From CBDBUR01 sp965212075 (GTDB taxonomy: Bacteria; Pseudomonadota; Alphaproteobacteria; JAPOUT01; G958296285): a stretch of 64,000 nt of DNA. The stretch covers positions 1,364,001 through 1,428,000 of the forward strand of contig OZ243043.1 of assembly GCA_965212075.1 (NCBI GenBank), read 5' to 3'. Shown one piece after another: positions 49,939 to 59,468 of this stretch. Both the position numbers and the translations under genes were made by a program. Position 1 is the stretch's first letter; each line of letters begins with the position of its first letter. Under the pieces are notes generated by a model. That model ran no database searches. It was not told where the DNA came from and saw only the letters and a program-made list of their open reading frames with translations.

Positions 49939-51975
49939 GTGAATCAGCCCGGCGCTAACCAGCTCGATCAAGCCAGCTCGCCCTATTTGCAGCAGCATAA
50001 GGATAACCCTGTCCATTGGCGCATTTGGGGGCGCGCCGCGCTCGATGAGGCGCGCGCCGCCCACAAGCCCATCCTGCTCTCCATCGGCTATGCCGCCTGC
50101 CATTGGTGCCATGTGATGGCTCATGAAAGCTTTGAGGATCAAGCCATCGCTGACATCATCAACGAAAACTTTCTGCCGATCAAAGTCGACCGCGAGGAGC
50201 GGCCCGATATTGACGCTTATTATATGGATGCGCTCCATGATCTCGGCCAGCAGGGCGGCTGGCCGCTCACCATGTTTCTTGATGAAAACGCCCAGCCCAT
50301 CTGGGGCGGCACCTATTTCCCCAATCCCGCCCGCCAAGGCATGCCCGGATTTGCCGATGTGCTGCTCGGGGTCGCGAAATTGTTTCGTGAAACACCCGAA
50401 CAGATCGCGCAAAATCGCGACGCGCTCAAACAGGCCTGCGAAACCAGAACCAAGCGGCGGCGCAGCGGCAGCCTCGCCGACGATCTGCCGCTGCGCATGG
50501 CCAGACAATTGGCAAAATCTTTTGATCTCGAAAAAGGCGGGCTGCACGGCGCGCCAAAATTTCCGAATGTGCCCATGTTGGATTTTCTTTGGCGCATCGG
50601 CCTGCGGCATGGCGACGATGATCTGAAAAAAATCGTCATAACAAGCCTTGATGCTTTGTCCCTCGGCGGAATCTATGACCATGTCGGCGGCGGCTTTGCG
50701 CGCTATGCGGTGGACGAAAACTGGCGCGTTCCGCATTTTGAGAAAATGCTCTATGACAATGCGCTCATCATTGAATTGATGACCGAAATCTGGCGCGAGA
50801 CTCGGCAGCCAATTTATGCGCAGCGCGTTGAGCAAACGATTGGCTGGCTGCTGCGCGAAATGGCTGTCGCAGACGGCCTCGCCGCAGCACTTGATGCCGA
50901 CCAGACCAACGAACAGGGCGAAAGCCAAGAGGGCGCTTTTTATGCCTGGCGCGCGCAAGAAATTGACGATCTCCTCGGCGCGCAGGCAGGTGCCTTCAAA
51001 CAGGATTACGGCATCACCCAGCAGGGCAATTGGGAAGACGGCCTCTCAGTGCTTCATCTGCAAAAAGAGACGGATCAAAAATCAGCCCTTGAGATTCTTT
51101 TTGACCGAAGACAGCAGCGCCCGAAACCGCAGCGTGATGATAAAGTGATCGCCCATTGGAACGGGCTGATGATCACCGCGCTCGCTCACGCCGCTTGGGT
51201 GTTTGACCAAAAGGCATGGCTGGCCAGCGCTGAAAAAATCTTTGCGGCGGTCAAAAAGCGCCTCAATGATAAAAACAATAAAGATAAAAACAATAAATTA
51301 GCGCATAGCGCCTGCGATGGCCGGATCTGCCAACCCGCTTTCGCCGATGATTATGCCGCGATGATTATGGCCGCAACTTCGCTTCATCTCGCAACGCGCC
51401 GACCATCTTATCTCCAGACCGCTCAAGCCTGGTGCGAAACTTTTGATCTTGATTATTGGAGCGAAGAAGGTGGCTATTTTATGACGCCGCTTGACGCCGA
51501 TGACGTTCCGGCGCGCGTCTGCGATGCCCTCGACAGCCCGTGGCCCGCGGCGAATGGGGTGATCTGGCGCGCTCATAGCCGCCTGTTTGCGCTGACCGGC
51601 AATCCAACCCACGCGCGGCGCGGCGCGGCGCTCGCCCAGAGTTTCGGCGCCGATGTCGCTAAAAATTTCCCCCGCCACGCTGGCTGGCTTTGCGCCCATG
51701 ATCTCTGGTATCATCCCATGCAAATCGTGCTGATCGGAGAGGGGGAGGCGCTCAAAATGTTTGAAGAGGCTCTGCGCAATATCTCGCTGCCCGATGTCGT
51801 AATCATCAAATGCGCACGGGGAGACAATGTGCCGGAAGGTCATCCGGCTTTTGGAAAAACAGCGGATGATGGCCAGTCCGCCGCTTTCATTTGTCGCGGC
51901 AATCGCTGCCTGCCAAAAATCACAAACGAACAAGATTTCATCAAACAATTAAAAAAGGAGAGAAAATATGCCTAA
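49939..51975 (+). CDS. DUF255 thioredoxin-like protein (YyaL family)
   Basis: 678 residues starting at GTG 49939. The N-terminal thioredoxin-like domain has AACHWCHVMAHESFEDQAIA, followed by INENFLPIKVDREERPDIDA and the family's helical (six-hairpin) domain with GAFYAWRAQEIDDLLGAQAG. The family has been named spermatogenesis-associated SSP411 in animals; the bacterial function is undefined. A 15-bp tandem repeat (51268-51297) inserts NKDKNNK. The stop overlaps the dienelactone hydrolase start by eight bases. Confidence 0.9.
   Translation: MNQPGANQLDQASSPYLQQHKDNPVHWRIWGRAALDEARAAHKPILLSIGYAACHWCHVMAHESFEDQAIADIINENFLPIKVDREERPDIDAYYMDALHDLGQQGGWPLTMFLDENAQPIWGGTYFPNPARQGMPGFADVLLGVAKLFRETPEQIAQNRDALKQACETRTKRRRSGSLADDLPLRMARQLAKSFDLEKGGLHGAPKFPNVPMLDFLWRIGLRHGDDDLKKIVITSLDALSLGGIYDHVGGGFARYAVDENWRVPHFEKMLYDNALIIELMTEIWRETRQPIYAQRVEQTIGWLLREMAVADGLAAALDADQTNEQGESQEGAFYAWRAQEIDDLLGAQAGAFKQDYGITQQGNWEDGLSVLHLQKETDQKSALEILFDRRQQRPKPQRDDKVIAHWNGLMITALAHAAWVFDQKAWLASAEKIFAAVKKRLNDKNNKDKNNKLAHSACDGRICQPAFADDYAAMIMAATSLHLATRRPSYLQTAQAWCETFDLDYWSEEGGYFMTPLDADDVPARVCDALDSPWPAANGVIWRAHSRLFALTGNPTHARRGAALAQSFGADVAKNFPRHAGWLCAHDLWYHPMQIVLIGEGEALKMFEEALRNISLPDVVIIKCARGDNVPEGHPAFGKTADDGQSAAFICRGNRCLPKITNEQDFIKQLKKERKYA
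51268..51297. repeat. 15-bp tandem repeat in DUF255 gene
   Basis: GATAAAAACAATAAA is repeated exactly (51268-51282, 51283-51297), coding DKNNK twice in a loop region. Confidence 0.9.
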
Positions 51976-52672
51976 CACCATGTCTAACATCAATATCGCG
52001 GTTAATGATCAAAAAATGAGCGGCTATCTCGCTCTGCCGATCAAAACACCCGCACCCGGAATCATCATCCTTCAGGAAATTTTTGGCGTCAATCAAGTGA
52101 TGCGCGACATTTGTGATCACTGGGCAGAGCAAGGCTTCGCTGCTCTATGCCCTGATCTTTTCTGGCGCATTGAGCCCGGCATTGATATTACCGACCAGAC
52201 CAAACAAGAATGGGAAAAAGCTTTTGATTTGTTTGGAAAATTTAATGTCGATCAGGGCGTTGATGATATCGCCGCGGCGATCAAAACCTTGCGCAGCCAT
52301 GGGGCCTGCAATGGCGCGGTCTGTGCTGTCGGATTTTGTCTCGGCGGCCAGCTGGCCTACCTCACCGCTGCGCGCACCGATATTGATGCCGCCATCGGCT
52401 ATTATGGAGTCAATATCCAAAACCTGCTGAACGAAGCCGAAAATATCACTAAGCCGCTAATGCTTCATATCGCCGGAAAAGATCAGTTCGTCCCGCAAGC
52501 CGCGCAGAAAGAGATCATCCAGGCGCTGGAGCCGCATGCGCAAATTACGCTTCATCTTTATCCTGATCGCGACCACGCTTTCGCGCGCCAAGGCGGCGAA
52601 CATTATCACAAGCAAGATGCCGAACAGGCCAATCAAAAAAGCTTGGCGTTTTTGCGCGCCGCGCTCAGCTAA
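51968..52672 (+). CDS. Dienelactone hydrolase family protein
   Basis: 234 residues. The alpha/beta hydrolase has the family's cysteine nucleophile in VGFCLGGQLAYL, ILQEIFGVNQVMRDI and the acid/base end (ECD/HIS: LYPDRDHAFARQGG). Dienelactone hydrolases cleave dienelactone in chloroaromatic degradation, but most family members act on other esters or lactones. The start ATG has AAAAAGGAGAGAAAAT, and overlaps the DUF255 stop. Confidence 0.88.
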   Translation: MPNTMSNINIAVNDQKMSGYLALPIKTPAPGIIILQEIFGVNQVMRDICDHWAEQGFAALCPDLFWRIEPGIDITDQTKQEWEKAFDLFGKFNVDQGVDDIAAAIKTLRSHGACNGAVCAVGFCLGGQLAYLTAARTDIDAAIGYYGVNIQNLLNEAENITKPLMLHIAGKDQFVPQAAQKEIIQALEPHAQITLHLYPDRDHAFARQGGEHYHKQDAEQANQKSLAFLRAALS

Positions 52673-52681
52673 GTGCGATGA

Positions 52682-54007
52682 TTATGTGCGGTGATTATTT
52701 TGCACCCGCGTTTGGCGCGCGGTCGTCGGCGTGGTTTTGCGCTGGTCGGTTTTCATTGAATCAAAAAATTCGCGGTTGTTTTTCGTCTGCTTCATCCGAC
52801 TGAGCAAAAATTCTATCGCATCAAGCGGCCCCATCGGATCAAGAATCCGGCGCAACACATAAATCTTCTGCAAATTCGCCGGATCCGTCAATAATTCCTC
52901 CTTGCGCGTCCCCGAGCGCAGCACATCAATCGCCGGAAAAATCCTCTTGTCGGATATTTTGCGGTCAAGAACAATCTCCGAATTGCCCGTGCCCTTAAAT
53001 TCTTCAAAAATCACCTCATCCATGCGGCTGCCGGTGTCAATCAAAGCGGTGGAGATGATCGTCAGCGAGCCGCCTTCTTCAATGTTGCGCGCGGCGCCAA
53101 AAAATCTCTTCGGCTTTTGCAGCGCATTCGCATCAACGCCGCCGGTCAGCACCTTGCCCGAAGACGGCACAACCGTATTATAAGCGCGCCCCAACCGCGT
53201 CAGCGAATCGAGCAAAATCACCACGTCGCGACCGCTTTCAACAAGACGCTTCGCTTTTTGAATCACCATCTCGGTGACCTGAACATGACGCGTGGCGGGC
53301 TCATCAAAAGTGGAGGAGACAACCTCGCCATCAACCGAACGCTCCATATCGGTTACCTCTTCGGGCCTTTCATCAATCAGCAAAACGATTAGATAAATTT
53401 CCGGATGATTATGCGTGATCGCATGAGCAATATCTTGAAGCAAAACCGTCTTGCCTGTGCGCGGCGGCGCAACGATCAGCGCACGCTGCCCTTTGCCCAG
53501 AGGGGCAACAATATCAATCACCCGCGGCGATAGGCTTTCCATTTCACCTTCGCGCTCCATGCTGATCTTTGCCTCCGGATAAAGCGGCGTTAAATTATCA
53601 AAATGAGCTTTGCTGCGCGCTTCGCCGGGCTCTTGAAAATTGATCTTATGAACTTTGTTCAGCACAAAATAACGCTCGCCACTTTGCGGTGATTGAATTT
53701 CACCTTCCACCGTATCTCCCGTGCGCAGCGAGTGGCGGCGGATTTGTCCGGGCGATACATAGACGTCATCCAATCCGGGCAGATAATTCGCTTCCGGCGA
53801 GCGCAAAAAGCCAAAGCCATCTTGTAAAACTTCAATCACGCCCATGCCGATAATTTCGTCGCCCTGGCGCGCAAGCTGCTTCAAAATGGCAAACACCATA
53901 TCTTGACGGCGCATCGCCGAAGCGTTTTCAATTTCAAGATCGCCGGCAAAAGCAAGCAATTCTTTCGGCGGCTTGGTTTTTAAATCACGAAGCTTGATTG
54001 TTTGCAC
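52682..54007 (-). CDS. rho: Transcription termination factor Rho
   Basis: 441 residues. RNA-binding OB fold (DGFGFLRSPEANYLPGLDDV) and motor with P-loop APPRTGKTVLLQDIAHAI, VLLIDERPEEVTDMERSV, and the Q/R-loop. The C-terminus carries about 25 extra residues rich in Thr/Arg/Asn beyond the usual end. It lies between hemJ/hemH/hemE and the DUF255 operon, as in the origin clusters of alphaproteobacteria. Confidence 0.97.
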   Translation of the reverse strand: MQTIKLRDLKTKPPKELLAFAGDLEIENASAMRRQDMVFAILKQLARQGDEIIGMGVIEVLQDGFGFLRSPEANYLPGLDDVYVSPGQIRRHSLRTGDTVEGEIQSPQSGERYFVLNKVHKINFQEPGEARSKAHFDNLTPLYPEAKISMEREGEMESLSPRVIDIVAPLGKGQRALIVAPPRTGKTVLLQDIAHAITHNHPEIYLIVLLIDERPEEVTDMERSVDGEVVSSTFDEPATRHVQVTEMVIQKAKRLVESGRDVVILLDSLTRLGRAYNTVVPSSGKVLTGGVDANALQKPKRFFGAARNIEEGGSLTIISTALIDTGSRMDEVIFEEFKGTGNSEIVLDRKISDKRIFPAIDVLRSGTRKEELLTDPANLQKIYVLRRILDPMGPLDAIEFLLSRMKQTKNNREFFDSMKTDQRKTTPTTARQTRVQNNHRT

Positions 54008-54205
54008 GGCAGATCCTTTAAAGCTGAAAGGGGAGGGGTGGAGAAAAAAGTCTGGTCAGGACAATCGGCAGAGGCTGTCCCAAAAACTTGATGAAAGCCT
54101 ATAAGCGAATTTCTGATGATTAAATTTCTGATCCAGCAAGCTGTTTTGATCAGATAAAAGACTATAATCACAAACGGATTTCATTGGCAACCTAAAAAAC
54201 CCTCC

Positions 54206-54655
54206 TTAAAAAGGCTTCAAAACCACCAAAATCACGATGAAAATTGTCACAACCGGCGCGATTTCGTTGACCACGCGATAAAAACGCGGGCTGCGCGGAC
54301 GCGCATCAGTGAGAAATCCCCGCCGCCAGCCCATACAGGCGAAATGAAAAAACGTCAGACTCAAAACAAGCGCCAGCTTAACCCAAATCCACCATAATCC
54401 CCAATCAATGAGTTCCGGCACAAAAAGCAGAAGCAAGCCAAATCCCCACGCACCGCACATGCTCGGCGTCGCAATGATGTTCAGCAAACGCCGCTCCATT
54501 TTGGCCAGCATCCCCGCGCGCGCCGCGCCGCGCGGAACATCAGCATGATAGGCAAAAAGACGCGGCAAATAATAAAGCGCCGCCATCCAAAAAATAACAA
54601 AAATAATATGACCGGCCAAAAGCCATAAATAAATATTTATTAAAAAATCAGTCAT
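54206..54655 (-). CDS. hemJ: Protoporphyrinogen IX oxidase HemJ
   Basis: 149 residues from the ATG at 54655; an ATG 12 bases upstream (54667) is in frame. Four to five membrane segments. The diagnostic pieces are LAGHIIFVIFWMAALYYLPR, FAYHAD, MERRLLNIIATPSM and KLALVLSLTFFHFACMGWRR, with the conserved His and Lys of the HemJ family, the coproporphyrin-independent protoporphyrinogen oxidase common in alphaproteobacteria. It overlaps the hemH end by eight bases. Confidence 0.92.
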   Translation of the reverse strand: MTDFLINIYLWLLAGHIIFVIFWMAALYYLPRLFAYHADVPRGAARAGMLAKMERRLLNIIATPSMCGAWGFGLLLLFVPELIDWGLWWIWVKLALVLSLTFFHFACMGWRRGFLTDARPRSPRFYRVVNEIAPVVTIFIVILVVLKPF

Positions 54656-55736
54656 CAGAAAAAACATCCGTGCACGGAGACCCCGGAATATTTTCCGGAC
54701 AGAGCAATTTTTCCGTATTTTGAGCGTTCAGGCTGGTGCAAGCAAGAGTCTCCAAACAAAAAATAAATTTTTCATGCGTCCCTAATGCGGGAACGCGAAC
54801 ATAATTTTTAAGCCCTGATGATCTGGCAATCTCGCCAAATTCTATATCAAGCTCAACGAGCGTCTCAACATGTTCTGAGACAAAGCTGATCGGCACAACA
54901 AAAATGGTTTCAACATTTTGGCTCAGCCGACGAATTTCGCTGCCGGTCTCAGGGCCGATCCATTTCAGCGGCCCGACACGGCTTTGATAGGCCAAGCTCC
55001 ATTGCGCCACATCAAGATGAGCCGCTTGCGCAATATGTCTGGCCGTTAATTCCACCTGATTTTGGTAAGGGTCTCCTTCACGAATGATGCGCTCAGGAAT
55101 GCCATGCGCTGAAAATAAAACATGAAATTTTCCAAGTTTCTTTTTAGATTTATTTTGTTTGATCTGGCTGCAGAGCAAATCCGCATGCGCAGCAATAAAA
55201 TCCGGATGATCGGCCCAGCAGCATACAGCCTTAAAATTTGCTGTGAGGCGCGATTTTTTATAAGCGCGCCGCCAGCTGCGCAAAGATGATTCCGTCGTCG
55301 TCGTTGAATATTGCGGATAAAGCGGCAGCAAAATAATTTCTTCCGGCATAAACGCTTCAATCTCCTTCACCGCATCTTCAACAAAAGGATAAAAATAGCG
55401 CATCGCAATGAAAGTTTTGAAAAAATTTTTTTCGCCGGCATTATCTTGCGCAAGCTGCGATTCAAGAGCTTCAGCCTGTGCTTTTGTGTTCTGCAGCAAA
55501 GGCGAGCCGCCGCCGAGAAGGGCATAGTTTTTTTGAGCCGCCGAACGCCGCCGCCGCGCGGCAAGCCACGCTATCGGTTTGCGTAAAAAGGCGGGCAGGC
55601 GAATGATCAGAGGATCACTAAAGAGATTGTAGAGAAAGCCAAAAACATCTTTTTCGTTCTTTGGCCCTCCTAAGTTAAATAAAACCACAGCGATTTTTTT
55701 CGCGGCATTATCTTTTTCAATCACGATTTTTTCCAA
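54648..55736 (-). CDS. hemH: Ferrochelatase HemH
   Basis: 362 residues. Inserts Fe2+ into protoporphyrin IX. Features: VVLFNLGGPKNEKDVFGFLY, LLPLYPQYSTTTTESS, and the active-site histidine in LFSAHGIPERIIREGDPY; SRVGPLKWIGPETGSEI and ISFVSEHVETLVELDIEFGE (the conserved Glu) follow. It overlaps hemE by 16 bp at its start and hemJ at its end. With hemC, hemD and hemE the window encodes five haem-pathway enzymes. Confidence 0.96.
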   Translation of the reverse strand: MEKIVIEKDNAAKKIAVVLFNLGGPKNEKDVFGFLYNLFSDPLIIRLPAFLRKPIAWLAARRRRSAAQKNYALLGGGSPLLQNTKAQAEALESQLAQDNAGEKNFFKTFIAMRYFYPFVEDAVKEIEAFMPEEIILLPLYPQYSTTTTESSLRSWRRAYKKSRLTANFKAVCCWADHPDFIAAHADLLCSQIKQNKSKKKLGKFHVLFSAHGIPERIIREGDPYQNQVELTARHIAQAAHLDVAQWSLAYQSRVGPLKWIGPETGSEIRRLSQNVETIFVVPISFVSEHVETLVELDIEFGEIARSSGLKNYVRVPALGTHEKFIFCLETLACTSLNAQNTEKLLCPENIPGSPCTDVFSDD

Positions 55737-56752
55737 TCACGAACAATTTGTGTCAATAAAGCTATATTTTCAGGATTTGTCTGCGGTAAAATTCCATGAC
55801 CTAAGCCAAATATCAGCGGCCTTTCGGATAAAACCTCCAATATATTTTCAGCTGCGGCGCGCATTTTTGATCCGCCGACGACAGCTAGTGTCGGATCAAG
55901 ATTGCCTTGAACCGGAATGTGAACTTGCAAATGTTCGGCAATCCAGTCTAAAGGTAAACTGGAATCCACGCTGATCGCATCAATACCTGTCTGGCATGCA
56001 TAATCTTCATAAAGGACCCCCGCATTTTTAGGAAAGCCGATAATGGGAATATCAGGATGAACGCGGCGAATGGCTTGAACGATCTGATAGGTTGGCTGAA
56101 TTGAAAATAATTCAAATTCTTTAGCAGGTAAAACACCTGCCCAGCTGTCAAAAATCTGAACGACTTCAGCGCCTGCGGAAATCTGGCGGATAAGATGCTC
56201 GCTGACGGCAGACACCAAAATTGAAATGAGCCGCTTAAAAAGATCAGGCTGAGAAAAAAGAAAATGTTTGGCGGCTTCTTGTCCGGGCGTTGAGCGGCCA
56301 GCGATCATATAGCAAGCCAATGTCCAAGGCGCGCCGGCAAAACCGATCAAAGTCTTTTCTTCAGGCAGCTTTTCTCTCGTCTCACGAATCGTCTGGTAGA
56401 CTGGCTCTAACATTTCAAATCTTGACGGCTTTAAGCTCTCAAGATCGGCCTGCGTCTCAATTGCCTCAAGACAAGGGCCAACACCTTTTTCAAAATGCAG
56501 CTTCTGCCCCAGCAGATAAGGGATCAGCAAAATGTCGGAAAATAAAATCGCCGCATCCAAATCAAATCGCCGCATGGGCTGCAGGGCAGCCTCAACGGTT
56601 AATTTTGGCGTCAAGCAAAACTGAACAAAATCAGGCTGTGCTTCGCGCAAAGCAAGATATTCAGGTAAATACCGCCCTGCTTGACGCATATACCAAACTG
56701 GAATTTTAGGGGTTCTTTCGTTTTGAAGTGTGGAAATAAAATTTTTGGTCAT
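55721..56752 (-). CDS. hemE: Uroporphyrinogen decarboxylase HemE
   Basis: 343 residues. Decarboxylates uroporphyrinogen III to coproporphyrinogen III. The N-terminal PVWYMRQAGRYLPEY, the LFSDILLIPYLLG metal-free active-site Asp and the late GLGHGILPQTNPEN motif are intact. The start at 56752 faces the origin candidate. hemE next to oriC is the hallmark of the Caulobacter and Rickettsia arrangement. Confidence 0.97.
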   Translation of the reverse strand: MTKNFISTLQNERTPKIPVWYMRQAGRYLPEYLALREAQPDFVQFCLTPKLTVEAALQPMRRFDLDAAILFSDILLIPYLLGQKLHFEKGVGPCLEAIETQADLESLKPSRFEMLEPVYQTIRETREKLPEEKTLIGFAGAPWTLACYMIAGRSTPGQEAAKHFLFSQPDLFKRLISILVSAVSEHLIRQISAGAEVVQIFDSWAGVLPAKEFELFSIQPTYQIVQAIRRVHPDIPIIGFPKNAGVLYEDYACQTGIDAISVDSSLPLDWIAEHLQVHIPVQGNLDPTLAVVGGSKMRAAAENILEVLSERPLIFGLGHGILPQTNPENIALLTQIVRDWKKS

Positions 56753-57130
56753 AAAATTTTTTATAATTCCTCTCTACTATCTAAAATATATGTAGTTGAT
56801 TGTTGTTGGAGCTGTGATGAATAGGGATAAGTTATTTTGTTTGCAAATAAAGAAGAAAAAGAAAAGTGGGAGTTATTTCTGTTGATATTGTGGATAAAAT
56901 TTTTTTTACCATATAAATATGGAAGCTTTAAAAATATCACCTGTGAGTCAAATCATCTTTGACGCTTCCGTCTGGGGATCATTTTAAGGACTTCTCTGAA
57001 TGAATAGAAGCTGCCGTAGCGAATATTCTCTGGATTTTTTATGGGAAAAAGGTCTTTTTATCGCGATATCTTATGATGATGGGTTATATATAAGGGACTT
57101 TTTCCAGTAAAAATCATACTTATCAACATT
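56753..57130. other. Candidate chromosomal replication origin (hemE-ppsR gap)
   Basis: 378 bp between divergent genes, far more AT-rich than the rest of the window. DnaA-box-like sites read by eye: a perfect TTATCCACA on the minus strand (56889-56897); TTATCAACA (57120-57128, one mismatch); TGATCCCCA on the minus strand (56973-56981, one mismatch from the moderate box TGATCCACA); and TTATCCCTA on the minus strand (56822-56830, two mismatches). The region 56840-56935 has A-rich and T-rich tracts suited to unwinding. No canonical CtrA TTAA-N7-TTAA site was seen. The origin in Caulobacter and Rickettsia lies in this same gap. Confidence 0.8.
56889..56897 (-). promoter_or_regulatory. Perfect DnaA box
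   Basis: TTATCCACA on the minus strand, the consensus high-affinity DnaA site, inside the hemE-ppsR gap. A related sequence ATATCAACA (minus strand, 56880-56888) lies directly against it. Confidence 0.75.
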
Positions 57131-57964
57131 ATGGATATTTTGCACCTTCATCTTGTTTCAGATTCAACCGGTGAAACTTTAGATATGATTGCGCGCGCGG
57201 TCTGTGTGCGCTTTGAGGTTGTGCGTCCGGTTGAGCATATTTATGCGCTCACTCGCTCGCGGGAGCAGATTGAGTATATTTTAACCCAGATTGATGCGCG
57301 CCCCGGCATTGTGATGTCCACGCTCGTTGATGACGATCTGCGCGCTTTTCTTGAAGATCAATGCCAAAAACGCAATATCCCCTGCCTTGCGGTGCTTGAC
57401 CAGATCGCTGAAAAAATTAGCGATTATCTGGGTGTGAAGCTGGCCAAACGACCGCCGGGCGGCCAGCATATGATGGATGCAGCTTATTTTCAGCGCATCA
57501 GCGCTCTGTCTTACGCCATGTCCCACGATGACGGGCAGCAGGTTGAGACATTGGATGAAGCCGATATCATTCTGCTTGGCGTCAGCCGAACATCAAAAAC
57601 CCCCACATGCTTTTATCTGGCTCATCGCGGAATTAAAGCCGCCAATGTTCCGATCGTGCCGGGAATTGATTTGCCGCCATTTTTGGATAAGCTCGTTCAT
57701 CCGCTCATCATCGGGCTTTCGCTGACGCCGTCCACTTTGGTGCAGATTCGCCGCAAACGCTTCGGCCATGATGTCGCTATGCCTCAACATTCACAATCGT
57801 CCGCTTATACTGATCCCGCACAAGTTGTTCAGGAAATCACTTATGCCAATAGGCTTTTCGCGCGGCAAAATTGGCCGATCATTGATGTCACTAACCGCTC
57901 GGTTGAAGAAACCGCTGCCGCCATTTTGAATCTAAAGCGTGAAGCGGACGAGGCAGAAAAATAA
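57131..57964 (+). CDS. ppsR: Pyruvate,phosphate dikinase / PEP-synthase regulatory protein
   Basis: 277 residues of the DUF299 family (RP001 homologue in Rickettsia). It acts as a bifunctional ADP-dependent kinase and phosphorylase controlling PEP synthase or pyruvate,phosphate dikinase. P-loop-like GVSRTSKTPTCFYLAHRGIK is present, together with HLHLVSDSTGETLDMIARAV at the N-terminus. It is the first gene on the plus side of the origin and is followed two bases later by maf. Confidence 0.93.
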   Translation: MDILHLHLVSDSTGETLDMIARAVCVRFEVVRPVEHIYALTRSREQIEYILTQIDARPGIVMSTLVDDDLRAFLEDQCQKRNIPCLAVLDQIAEKISDYLGVKLAKRPPGGQHMMDAAYFQRISALSYAMSHDDGQQVETLDEADIILLGVSRTSKTPTCFYLAHRGIKAANVPIVPGIDLPPFLDKLVHPLIIGLSLTPSTLVQIRRKRFGHDVAMPQHSQSSAYTDPAQVVQEITYANRLFARQNWPIIDVTNRSVEETAAAILNLKREADEAEK

Positions 57965-57966
57965 AT

Positions 57967-58569
57967 ATGGAGCTTTCTCGCGAGAAAATCATTTTAGCTT
58001 CAAAGAGCCTGTCGCGCGCGGCTTTGTTGTCCGCTGCCGGGTTTGAAAATTTGCAAATTCTGCCTTCGGGTATTGATGAGGATGAGATTAAAAAAAAATT
58101 TCCCAAAGATTTTGAAGCTTGCGCGGCGGCGCTCGCTGCGGCCAAAGCTTTGAAAATCAGCGCCCAGCATAAAAATGGCTGGGTCATCGGTGCAGACCAG
58201 ATTTTGGTTTTTGAAGGCCGCGCCTTTGACAAGCCGCGCGATCTTCACGAAGCGCGCACATTGCTCAAATCTCTGCGCGGACATGCACATCAGCTGGTGG
58301 GGGGTCATGCGCTTGTGCGCGGCGAGAAAATTTTATGGCAGCATATTTCTCGTGCGGAGCTTACGATGCGCGATGTCTCCGATCAATGGCTGGAGGCCTA
58401 TATAGAAAAAATGGGCGATCAGCTGTTATCTTGCGTGGGCGCCTACCAGCTTGAAGGTCCGGCGATTCATTTATTTTCTCGCATTGATGGAAATTATTTT
58501 TCAATTTTAGGCCTTGATCTTTTGCCCCTGCTGCAGGCTTTGCGAAATCATGGCGCGATTTTGTCATGA
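57967..58569 (+). CDS. maf: Maf-family nucleotide pyrophosphatase
   Basis: 200 residues. Removes non-canonical nucleoside triphosphates. Motifs: ILASKSLSRAALLSAAGF (SxSxR), a K-rich LPSGIDEDEIKKKF segment, and GADQILVFEGRAFDKPRDL with the catalytic Asp, then CVGAYQLEGPAIHLFSRIDG. Its end overlaps the aroE start by four bases (ATGA). Confidence 0.92.
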   Translation: MELSREKIILASKSLSRAALLSAAGFENLQILPSGIDEDEIKKKFPKDFEACAAALAAAKALKISAQHKNGWVIGADQILVFEGRAFDKPRDLHEARTLLKSLRGHAHQLVGGHALVRGEKILWQHISRAELTMRDVSDQWLEAYIEKMGDQLLSCVGAYQLEGPAIHLFSRIDGNYFSILGLDLLPLLQALRNHGAILS

Positions 58570-59468
58570 CGGAGCAAATAAAACATAAGGCAAAACGCAT
58601 CGCTGTGATTGGCTGGCCTGTTGAACATAGTCTCTCGCCGATCATTTTTAATCACTGGCTTGCTGAAAATGAGAAAATCGGCGCGGGCTTTCGCTATGAA
58701 AAAATCGCGCTGCATCCCAACCAGCTCGCCTCGTTCATTCAGACATTGCCGGAAAATAATTTTCTGGGCATCAATATCACCGTCCCTCATAAACAGGAGG
58801 CCTGCGCGCTCGTAGCCAAGATAGGTGGTGAAATAGATGTTCTGGCGCAAGAAGCTCATTCCGTAAATATGATCACAATGTTGCCCGATGGCCGTATCAA
58901 AGCCGGTTCCACAGACGGAATAGGATTTTGGCATCATCTGAAACAAACCGCCCCCGATGTGCGTTTTGATAAAGACATCGTTTTATGCGGCGCAGGCGGC
59001 GCGGCGGCAGCTTTGGCTTGCGCGCTGATGATGCAGGGCGCTGTGCGCTGGCGGCTTGTTAATCGCACGCAAGCGCACGCGAAAAAGCTCGCCATGCTTT
59101 TGCAAAAAATCAACAAAAACGCCAAAATCTCTATCATGGCCAAAATCTCTATCATGGATTGGGCAGAGCGACATCGGGCGCTTGAGGGCGCAGGTCTTTT
59201 GATTCAGGCAACCTCTTTGGGCATGGTCGGCCAGCCAGCGCTGGATTTAGACTTACGCCTTCTGCCAAAATCAGCGCCGGTGGCTGATATTGTCTACCGG
59301 CCTTTGATGACGCCTTTGCTCGCACAAGCCGCCCAGCGCGGCCATAAAGTGATTGATGGTTTGGGTATGCTGATACATCAAGCCCAGCCTGCCTTTGAAG
59401 AATGGTTTGCGATCAAGCCTAAAATCACAAATGAGCTGCGGCAAAAATTAGAAAAGGTTTTACGTTAA
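58566..59468 (+). CDS. aroE: Shikimate dehydrogenase
   Basis: 300 residues. Reduces 3-dehydroshikimate with NADPH. The substrate-binding SLSPIIFNHW and NITVPHKQEA (catalytic Lys) and the nucleotide-binding CGAGGAAAALACAL are normal. Between the NRTQ motif and the following strand lies an 18-bp tandem duplication giving AKISIM twice, in frame. The last base is shared with coaE. Confidence 0.95.
   Translation: MTEQIKHKAKRIAVIGWPVEHSLSPIIFNHWLAENEKIGAGFRYEKIALHPNQLASFIQTLPENNFLGINITVPHKQEACALVAKIGGEIDVLAQEAHSVNMITMLPDGRIKAGSTDGIGFWHHLKQTAPDVRFDKDIVLCGAGGAAAALACALMMQGAVRWRLVNRTQAHAKKLAMLLQKINKNAKISIMAKISIMDWAERHRALEGAGLLIQATSLGMVGQPALDLDLRLLPKSAPVADIVYRPLMTPLLAQAAQRGHKVIDGLGMLIHQAQPAFEEWFAIKPKITNELRQKLEKVLR
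59121..59156. repeat. 18-bp tandem duplication in aroE
   Basis: GCCAAAATCTCTATCATG occurs twice without mismatch (59121-59138, 59139-59156), coding AKISIM twice. Confidence 0.95.

Noticed and set aside
50387..50402. TGTTTCGTGAAACACC, a parS-like sequence in the DUF255 gene
   Set aside because: It lacks two central bases of the 16-bp palindrome and the spacing between half-sites is wrong; it codes a normal LFRETP stretch.
56960..57010. CtrA-type TTAA-N7-TTAA sites in the origin gap
   Set aside because: No pair of TTAA half-sites with correct 7-bp spacing was found by eye.
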